Assembly: GCF_036346855.1 (NCBI RefSeq)
Contig: NZ_CP107841.1
Location: 2,546,001-2,610,000, forward strand
Origin: Streptomyces europaeiscabiei
GTDB lineage: Bacteria; Actinomycetota; Actinomycetes; Streptomycetales; Streptomycetaceae
Length of the DNA: 64,000 nucleotides
Direction of reading: 5' to 3'
Position numbers and translations under genes: made by a program. Positions 57,541 to 64,000 of the stretch are shown one piece after another. Within the stretch, counting starts at the first letter, position 1. Every line of letters begins with the position of its first letter. A model generated the notes under the pieces. The model searched no databases, was not told the origin of the DNA, and saw only the letters and a program-made list of their open reading frames with translations.

Positions 57541-58656
57541 TCAAAGGCCGATGCCGACAAGCGGGCTGTTCCTCACGCGGTCGACGTCGTCCATGTACCG
57601 GGCGAGAACGCGGGAGCCGTCGACCCATCCGCCCGCGCGGGCGATCTCCAGCGGGTCATGTCCGGCGGCGCGGGCGGCGGTGGCGAAGCCACGGCGCAGG
57701 GAGTGCCCGGACCCGTCGCCGGAAAGGCCGGCGACGACGGCCAGGCGCTCGATCACCTCGGCGGCGGCCTCCGCCGTCATCCGCCCGGCCGGGTCCCCGA
57801 TGGTGCGGCCGCCCCGGGTCATCGGCGGGGCGATGCGGTCCCACCGGTCGACGCGGAGGAACAGCGGGCCTTCGGTGCGCCCGGCGGCAGCAAGGGCGGC
57901 GAGGTAGGCGCGCAGCGCCCGCACGGGGCAGGTGGCCGGGTCGGTGCCGTAGAGGATCGGGTTCGGGGTGTGCTTGCGGACCTTCTTCCGGTACAGCGTC
58001 ACGTCGTGTCCGTGTTCCGCCTCGGTGACGGTGGCGACGTCCAGGGCGACCAGCTCGGAGACGCGGGCCGCCGTGGCGAAGCCGAGCAGAACCAGGGCGG
58101 CGTTCCGCTTCCTGGCGAGGGTGGAGCGGTCGACCCCGGCGAGCATGGCGCGGATCTGCAGCGGGAGAGCTGCGGTCGCCTGCCGTGCCTGTGCAGCCTC
58201 CGCCTTCTCCTGGGCAAGCCGGTCCTTGTAGGCGTTAAGGACGGCCCGGGCGCCGCGCATGTTCGGCTTCGGCCGTCCCTGCTCCTCGTGCCAGGAGGTC
58301 ACGGCGGACATGGCTCGCTCGATGGTCGACGGTCCGGCGGGCCGGTTCATGCGGGGCCGGGGTGTGACGGTCAGGTGCCTGACCCACTCCGCCATCGTCT
58401 CGGCGGACGCGGGGACGGTTGTCCGGTCCTCCTGGGCGCACCAGGCGGTGAACGCGTCGCGGTCCGTGCCGTACGCGCGGCGGGTCGAGTCGGCGACGCT
58501 CGCCTCGATGGCGGCGACAGTCTCGGCGGAGAGGTGCCGGTCCCGGTCCGTGTGGACGAACAGCGAGGCGCCGGCCGTCTCGTCGTCCACCAGCTCGGCG
58601 TCGACGACGTCGGCGGCCGCCGTGATGACAGCCAACTGACGCGCCGTTCCACCCAT
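57541..58656 (-). CDS. Tyrosine recombinase/integrase (intact)
   Basis: 371-aa phage-type site-specific recombinase. An N-terminal core-binding domain (STRRAYGTDRDAFTAWCAQED) precedes the catalytic domain with Arg198 (FATAARVSEL), a Lys near 224, His318-Arg321 (HSLRRG), Trp344 (GGWVDG) in the second His position and the nucleophile Tyr354 (VLARYMDD). All catalytic residues are present. ATG 58656 gives MGGTARQLAV. It is the likely enzyme of integration at the MBL 3' end. No excisionase gene was recognised next to it. Confidence 0.93.
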   Translation of the reverse strand: MGGTARQLAVITAAADVVDAELVDDETAGASLFVHTDRDRHLSAETVAAIEASVADSTRRAYGTDRDAFTAWCAQEDRTTVPASAETMAEWVRHLTVTPRPRMNRPAGPSTIERAMSAVTSWHEEQGRPKPNMRGARAVLNAYKDRLAQEKAEAAQARQATAALPLQIRAMLAGVDRSTLARKRNAALVLLGFATAARVSELVALDVATVTEAEHGHDVTLYRKKVRKHTPNPILYGTDPATCPVRALRAYLAALAAAGRTEGPLFLRVDRWDRIAPPMTRGGRTIGDPAGRMTAEAAAEVIERLAVVAGLSGDGSGHSLRRGFATAARAAGHDPLEIARAGGWVDGSRVLARYMDDVDRVRNSPLVGIGL

Positions 58657-59081
58657 GTGGTCCTCGCTCAGTTCTGGCTCTAGAGAAGGAACATTATCAA
58701 GAGTCAGACGCGGCAACGGTGGCCTCCGGTGTACGTCGATGTACGAGTTCGGCAACAGCCGCCGCGCGCCGCCGCCCCGTCGACAGCCGCCAGGAGCAGG
58801 AGCGGCCTCCGGTCGCGTACCTGATCGCGTCCACGCCGTGCGCGGAGGACTGCGACGGGTCGGCGCACCCGACAGCGCTGTGCCGAGGTGCGGGGCGACT
58901 CCCCGCGGCACAGAATGAATTGAGAGCGTCCCAGCAGCGACGGCCGGGCCTGCGGGCAGTAGTGGCTGGCCGGTCCACGCGTAGGGGCGTCGTCCTCCTG
59001 CAGACCGCAACGCGCGCGGCGCGTGCCCCGCCAAGTCCCGCCGCGCCACGCGCGTTCGAGTATGAGGAAGAGGGAGCAACC
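58657..59081. other. Divergent intergenic region with hairpin
   Basis: About 425 bp between the integrase and the repeat protein. It contains a stem of CTGTGCCG (58878-58885) with CGGCACAG (58906-58913), extended by GCGGGG/CCCCGC with a bulge. The hairpin could be a terminator or recombination-associated structure. No gene is supported. Confidence 0.5.
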
Positions 59082-59879
59082 ATGACCACCCCGAACACCT
59101 CGATCCTGTTCTACAGGTCCGACAACGGTCAAGCCGGCACGGGCACTCTCTCCGGCGGCCGCTGGCAGGCCAAGGCGATGCTGCGCCTCCCGACCGGATA
59201 CACGCACGGCGCCGCGAGCCGCGACTCGCTGCTGCTCTACAACCAGGGCACCGGGGCCGGGGAGGTCGGCACCTTCACGGGCGGCACGTACACCCGCGTC
59301 AAGACCTACGGCTTCGCCCCGAACTGGACTTTCATCGAGGCGTCCGCCGACTCCGTGATCTTCTACAACACGACCGGCCGCGGAGTAACAGGAACCCTCA
59401 TGAACGGCTCGTTTCAGCAGGTCCGCGTCTACGACGACTTCAGCTCGGGCTGGGGCACCATGGCCTCTTCCCACGACACGCTGGTCGCGGCGGCCCGGCA
59501 CGGTTCTCACGAGTTCCCGTGGAGCAATGTGGCGTACGGCGCCCTCTCCGGCGGCGTCTACACGGACAAGGGCAGCATTCCGAGGGACGACTTCCTGGGG
59601 GAGTTGACCGCCACGAGCGACTCCGTGCTGTCGTGGGCCAGGGCGGGCAGCGAACTCGAGTTCCGGGTGTCAAAGGCCACCAACGGCACCGGCATCTCCT
59701 TCCAGAAGATCGGGACTTCCGGCATCTGGAACAAGGTGGGCCGGACCTCGGACAGCCTGTTCTTCTACAAGGACGACGGCACGGCCTGGACCTCGACGCT
59801 GGTGAACGGCAACTACACCAACGTCGGCCCGCTGTCCCAGGTCTCCTCGGGTTGGACCCTCATTGAGGGCGGTGTGTGA
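59082..59879 (+). CDS. Six-repeat beta-propeller/lectin-like protein
   Basis: 265-aa protein without signal peptide or membrane segment, built from six repeats of about 42-48 residues. The consensus is D-S-hydrophobic-L-F-Y at the start, G-T-L-x-G-x-Y in the middle and G-W-T-x-I at the end; examples are DSLLLYNQGTGAGEVGTFTG, DSVIFYNTTGRGVTGTLMNG and DSLFFYKDDGTAWTSTLVNG. Repeat 4 is the most diverged. Such repeats suggest a closed propeller similar in design to tachylectin-2 or bacterial PLL-like lectins. ATG 59082 follows GAGGAAGAGGGAG. The ligand is unknown. Confidence 0.75.
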   Translation: MTTPNTSILFYRSDNGQAGTGTLSGGRWQAKAMLRLPTGYTHGAASRDSLLLYNQGTGAGEVGTFTGGTYTRVKTYGFAPNWTFIEASADSVIFYNTTGRGVTGTLMNGSFQQVRVYDDFSSGWGTMASSHDTLVAAARHGSHEFPWSNVAYGALSGGVYTDKGSIPRDDFLGELTATSDSVLSWARAGSELEFRVSKATNGTGISFQKIGTSGIWNKVGRTSDSLFFYKDDGTAWTSTLVNGNYTNVGPLSQVSSGWTLIEGGV

Positions 59880-60108
59880 GTTCCCGGCATAGCGCAAGGC
59901 CCGCCGCGAGTACGCGAACCGGGCCCATGCCCCCTCGTCGAACCAGGGCCTGAGCATCACTCGTTGCTGCTTTGCCCCTGAGGGCAGAGCTGGGAGTCCG
60001 GGGCCGGCGTGTGCGGGGCCTGCCGTGCGGAGGAGACACCTCGGCCCCTGGACGACTGACCAGCCCGACCGGGGCTGTCCGGTACGTCATCGGCGGCCGC
60101 CCGCACCC

Positions 60109-60141
60109 AAAGGGCCCGAGGCGGGTTGCCTCGGGCCCTTT
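60109..60141. terminator. Strong hairpin terminator near the island's right end
   Basis: A perfect 14-bp stem (60109-60122 with 60128-60141) and a 5-base loop, ending in CCCTTTCTT on the plus strand. Confidence 0.85.
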
Positions 60142-60195
60142 CTTGGGGTGCTGCATGCGGCGGGCCGCGGTGAGAGCACGTGCAGCTCACCGGGG

Positions 60196-60382
60196 TTTCC
60201 CGGGCGGAGTGGGCAACACCCGCAAGGACCCGGAGGCGTTCGCCAGTCCGATCCACGACGTGGAGACGAAGATCTTCGAAGCCCTGGCCGACGAGCCATG
60301 GGTCCATCCGGGCCATGGCAACGACATGACGCTCGGCGCCGAGCGCCCACACCTGCCGGAGTGGCGCGCGCGGGGCTGGTGA
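60196..60382 (+). pseudogene. Third, diverged copy of the MBL hydrolase 3' end
   Basis: Encodes FPGGVGNTRKDPEAF, HDVETKIFEALADEPWV and HPGHGNDMTLGAERPHLPEW then RARGW and TGA, clearly homologous to the end of the gene at 45897-46550 but with many substitutions, like an orthologue from another species. The homology starts at the same TTCCCGGGCG sequence as copy 2. It has no start codon. It marks the right boundary of the island. Confidence 0.85.
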
Positions 60383-60696
60383 ACTCCACGATGCCGTAAG
60401 GAAGTTGGTGAGTCGACCGACAGGGGGCGCGAGCACGCTCTCACGCGCCCCGTGTGAATCGAACGCACGCACCGATGCCACGCGCGCGCTCCCGGCGCAC
60501 GCCGTGGCGTAGTCCACTGGAAGCAGGTCCGCACGGGATGACGGCTCCCGCGCGGATGGGCCGCCGGCCTCCAATCCCCGCCCTCGGCCGGCGGCCCCGC
60601 CCGAGCGTTCACAGGAATGCAACACACGTTCCCAGAATGCGGACAATGAGCCATGTGACCTCGACAAACAGGACGTGGCGCTGTCAATCTCACGCC
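60383..60696. other. Intergenic before the amino acid transporter operon
   Basis: About 314 bp with no supportable gene; it should contain the promoter of the transporter operon. Confidence 0.5.
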
Positions 60697-61596
60697 ATGC
60701 GTCCTGTCCTGCGAGCCCCGCGCTCCCCGCGCCGTGCCGCCTCCGCCGCCATAGCCGCCCTGCTCGCCGCCATGGCGGTGGGCTGCGCCCCGCAGCCGGA
60801 GGAGGGCACCTCCGGCTCGGCCTCCGCCTCGGCGTCCGGGGCGTCCTGCGCCAAGGGCGAGTTGAGCACGCAGACCTCCGGCAAGCTGACGATCGCCACC
60901 GACGAACCGGCGTACGAGCCCTGGTTCAGGGGCGACGACCCGAAGACCGGCGAGGGCTTCGAGTCGGCGGTCGCGTACGCCGTCGCGAAGGAGCTCGGCT
61001 ACGCCGAGGCGGACGTCGTCTGGCAGAGCGTGCCCTTCAACAAGGCGTTCGCTCCGGGGGCGAAGACCTTCGACTTCGACATCAACCAGGTGTCGATCAG
61101 CGACGAGCGCAAGAAGGCCGTGGACTTCTCGTCGGGCTACTACGACGTGCGCCAGGCCGTCGTCGCGCTGAAGGGCTCCGCGGCCGCGAAGGCCACGAAC
61201 ATCGCCGACCTCCGGAAGCTCCACCTGGGCGCCCAGGTCGGCACCACCAGCCTGGACTACATCGACGACGTGGTGAAGCCGACCCAGGACGCCGCCGCGT
61301 ACGCCAAGAACGACCAGGCCAAGTCCGCACTGAAGAACGGCCAGATCGACGCGATCGTGGTCGACCTGCCGACCGCGTTCTACATCACCTCGGCCGAGGT
61401 GACGGACGCGAAGATCGTCGGCCAGTTCGAGAACCAGGGCGGCACGCCCGAGCAGTTCGGGCTCGTCCTCGACAAGGGCAGCGCCCTCACGTCCTGCGTG
61501 ACGACCGCTGTGGACGCCCTGCGCGAGGACGGCACGCTGGCGAAGATCGAGCAGGAGTGGCTCTCCGACGCCGTCGACGCCCCGGTCCTCAAGTGA
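60697..61596 (+). CDS. Polar amino acid ABC transporter, solute-binding lipoprotein
   Basis: Family 3 periplasmic-type binding protein (299 aa) with lipobox AAMAVGC, LTIATDEPAYEPWF, GFESAVAYAVAKELGY, FDFDINQVSISDERKKAVDFS and GQIDAIVVDLPTAFYI. The last block suggests an amino-acid-binding fold. It overlaps the permease by GTGA. The substrate is probably a polar amino acid such as glutamate, glutamine or cystine. ATG 60697 gives a normal signal peptide. Confidence 0.93.
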   Translation: MRPVLRAPRSPRRAASAAIAALLAAMAVGCAPQPEEGTSGSASASASGASCAKGELSTQTSGKLTIATDEPAYEPWFRGDDPKTGEGFESAVAYAVAKELGYAEADVVWQSVPFNKAFAPGAKTFDFDINQVSISDERKKAVDFSSGYYDVRQAVVALKGSAAAKATNIADLRKLHLGAQVGTTSLDYIDDVVKPTQDAAAYAKNDQAKSALKNGQIDAIVVDLPTAFYITSAEVTDAKIVGQFENQGGTPEQFGLVLDKGSALTSCVTTAVDALREDGTLAKIEQEWLSDAVDAPVLK

Positions 61597-62506
61597 CGGT
61601 CGTGAAGCAGGAGCCAGGCCGGGGGGACGCGGCCGACGGCGACGGCATGCCCGGCGCGGACGACGGCTACGTCCCCTCGCGGCGGCGGCTCGACCGGGAG
61701 CACTACAAGCGCACCCGGGCCCGCCGCGCCACGGGCATCGCCGCCCTGTCGACCCTGGTCACGGGCGTCGTCCTCTATCTCGTCGTCGTCAACGCGCCGG
61801 GCTGGCCGCGCACCAAGGAGACGTTCTTCAGCGCGGAGTACGCGCGCGAGGCGCTCCCCAAGGTCCTCGAAGGACTGTGGCTCAACGTCCGGCTGCTGCT
61901 GATCTGCGGCGTCGCCGTGCTCGTCCTCGGCATGCTCATCGCCGTCGCGCGGACCCTTCGCGGCCCGGTGTTCTTCCCGCTGCGGGCGCTGGCCGCCGCC
62001 TACACCGACTTCTTCCGCGGGCTGCCGCTGATCATCAACCTGATGATCGTGGTGCTGGGCGTCCCCGCGCTCAGGCTCCAGGGCGTGAGCGTCGACCCGG
62101 TGCTCCTGGGCGGCACCGCGCTGACGCTCACGTACTCGGCGTACGTCGCCGAGGTGTTCCGCGCCGGCATCGAGTCCGTGCATCCCTCGCAGCGCGCGGC
62201 GGCCCGCTCGCTGGGCCTCACCAACCGGCAGGCGCTGCGGCACGTCGTGCTCCCCCAGGCGGTACGCCGCCAGGTGCCACCCCTCCTCAACGACCTCGTG
62301 TCGCTGCAGAAGGACACCGGCCTGGTCTCGATCGGCGGCGCCATCGACGCCGTACGCGCCGCGGACATCATCGTGGGCCGCAGCCTCAACTACACGCCGT
62401 ACATCGTCGCCGGACTGGTCTTCGTCGCCCTGACGATTCCGATGACCCGCTTCACCGACTGGGTGACCGCCCGGATGGACCGGCAGCGGGCGCAGGGAGG
62501 TACGAC

Positions 62507-62510
<4 letters not shown>
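61593..62510 (+). CDS. Polar amino acid ABC transporter, permease
   Basis: 305-aa permease with about five to six transmembrane helices and the HisM/GlnP-type features TDFFRGLPLIINLMIVVL, YSAYVAEVFRAGIESV and the EAA loop AARSLGLTNRQALRHVVLPQA. A 45-residue charged cytoplasmic N-terminus precedes the first helix. A single permease gene implies a homodimer. GTG 61593 overlaps the binding-protein stop. Confidence 0.93.
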
Positions 62511-63289
<779 letters not shown>

Positions 63290-63295
63290 GGGGCG

Positions 63296-63382
63296 TTCGC
63301 CCGGGGATCGGGCATGACCGCCTCGTTCGCCCGGGGACCAGGCATGACCGCCTCGTTCGCCGGGAGACCGGGCCGCCCGCCT
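63296..63382. repeat. 30-bp tandem repeat, about 2.9 units
   Basis: Units at 63296-63325 and 63326-63355 differ at two positions (core GGCATGACCGCCTCG). A partial third unit follows. It lies between the ATPase gene and the convergent aroQ. Confidence 0.85.
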
Positions 63383-63403
63383 CCGCACCCCGCCGACGGC
63401 GCC

Positions 63404-63877
63404 CTACGCCTCGGCCTTTCCCGCCCCCACCAGCGCGGCCACCCGCTCCACGCCGAACACATAACCCTGCACCCCGCAGCCGGCGATGACCCCGTCGGCG
63501 CGCAGGGAGACGTACGAGTGGTGCCGGAACGTCTCCCGCTTGTGGATGTTGGAGATGTGGACCTCCAGCACGGGCAGCCCGTCACAGGTGTTGAGCGCGT
63601 CGAGGATCGCCACGGAGGTGTGCGAGTAGGCGCCCGGGTTGATGACGATGCCGCTGTGGTCGAGCCGTGCCTCATGGATCCAGTCGACGAGTTCGCCCTC
63701 GTGGTTGGACTGCCGGAAGTCCACCGTGCCCCCGTGCGCGGCCGCCGCCTTGGCGCACATCGCCTCGACGTCGGCGAGCGTGTCGGAGCCGTAGATCTCG
63801 GGCTGACGCTGCCCCAGGAGGTTCAGGTTGGGGCCGTTGAGAATCATGATCGGGGCGTTGGCCAGGCTGCGGGGCAC
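63404..63877 (-). CDS. aroQ: Type II 3-dehydroquinate dehydratase
   Basis: Shikimate-pathway dehydratase (157 aa), a dodecameric type II enzyme. The N-terminal [20 protein letters not shown] contains the flexible-lid Arg and catalytic Tyr, and [17 protein letters not shown] and [18 protein letters not shown] carry the active-site Asn, His and Arg. GTG 63877 follows GGAGGA and matches the start of the well-studied S. coelicolor enzyme ([20 protein letters not shown]). It belongs to primary metabolism rather than to the cluster at the left end. Confidence 0.96.
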   Translation of the reverse strand: MPRSLANAPIMILNGPNLNLLGQRQPEIYGSDTLADVEAMCAKAAAAHGGTVDFRQSNHEGELVDWIHEARLDHSGIVINPGAYSHTSVAILDALNTCDGLPVLEVHISNIHKRETFRHHSYVSLRADGVIAGCGVQGYVFGVERVAALVGAGKAEA

Positions 63878-63976
63878 GGTTCCTCCGGTCCGTTCGGGTG
63901 GGCGACCCGACGGGCCGCCGCTCAACCCCGGTTTATCACGGTGAAACGATGAGGCAGGAGTCCGTACCCTCCCCGC

Positions 63977-64000
63977 ATGACCACGCCCTCGTACCCTCCC
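63977..64000 (+). CDS. Start of a gene running off the window
   Basis: ATG 63977 begins MTTPSYPP and stays open to the window end. It is divergent from aroQ. Only eight codons are visible, so no function can be given. Confidence 0.4.

Larger units (their letters stand above)
46378..60206. mobile_element. Composite integrative island at the 3' end of the MBL hydrolase gene
   Basis: About 13.8 kb bounded by repeated MBL 3' ends. Segment A (to 51863) carries DUF2267, hsp20, regulators and the histone-fold gene. Segment B (51863-60206) carries a broken and an intact tyrosine recombinase, transposase remnants and accessory genes. The mosaic of fragments, two related integrases and three target copies indicates at least two integration events. 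Backbone genes resume at 60697 with a transporter and aroQ. From memory, uvrA and aroQ lie only a few genes apart in S. coelicolor, which fits an insertion here. Confidence 0.65.

Overview
The window is a stretch of high-GC actinobacterial chromosome, almost certainly Streptomyces. The support is the gene content (whiA, rbpA, RapZ-YvcK-WhiA-UvrC, a C-terminal Lys/Ala tail on UvrA), the many GTG starts, the ATGA/GTGA stop-start overlaps and the perfect GC-rich hairpin terminators. No rRNA, tRNA or CRISPR array was seen.

Region 1 (1-14,763, + strand) is the right part of a biosynthetic gene cluster transcribed as one tightly coupled unit. It has a 3-dehydroquinate-synthase-II/GriH-type cyclase (3-amino-4-hydroxybenzoate formation), an AMP ligase, two acyl carrier proteins, a ketosynthase with a chain-length-factor-like partner, a second AMP ligase, two small accessory proteins, a CreE-like flavoprotein, a CreD-like lyase, an exporter and a ketoreductase. 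The CreE/CreD pair is the nitrosuccinate (ANS) route that makes nitrous acid from aspartate. The gene set suggests an aminohydroxybenzoate starter, type II polyketide extension, and diazotisation of the aromatic amine, as in the cremeomycin, avenalumic acid and coumaric acid pathways.

Region 2 (14,828-30,697, mostly - strand) is core chromosome: pgi, an MFS exporter, rbpA, secG, tpiA-pgk-gap, a large secreted M14 carboxypeptidase, then whiA-yvcK-rapZ-uvrC. Region 3 (30,800-46,550) is a regulatory and housekeeping stretch. It has two lipoproteins followed by a NIT-HAMP-PAS-GAF histidine kinase and a LuxR-type regulator, a divergent stand-alone receiver, an XRE-like protein, a PfkB kinase, an MmyB-like regulator paired with YceI, uvrA, a mycothiol-dependent isomerase-like protein and a metallo-beta-lactamase (MBL) hydrolase.

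Region 4 (about 46,378-60,206) is a mosaic island. The last roughly 60 codons of the MBL gene occur three times (intact gene, 51,853-52,036 and 60,196-60,382), all starting at the same TTCCCGGGCG sequence. This is the pattern left by repeated site-specific integration into the 3' end of a protein gene. One segment carries two DUF2267 genes, hsp20 and its regulator, TetR/NTF2 genes and, most strikingly, a 256-residue protein that looks like a fused pair of eukaryotic-type histone folds (H2A-like then H2B-like). The other segment has a broken and an intact tyrosine recombinase, transposase remnants, a membrane protein/lipoprotein pair and a six-repeat propeller-like protein. Region 5 (60,697-64,000) returns to the backbone with a polar amino acid ABC transporter and aroQ.
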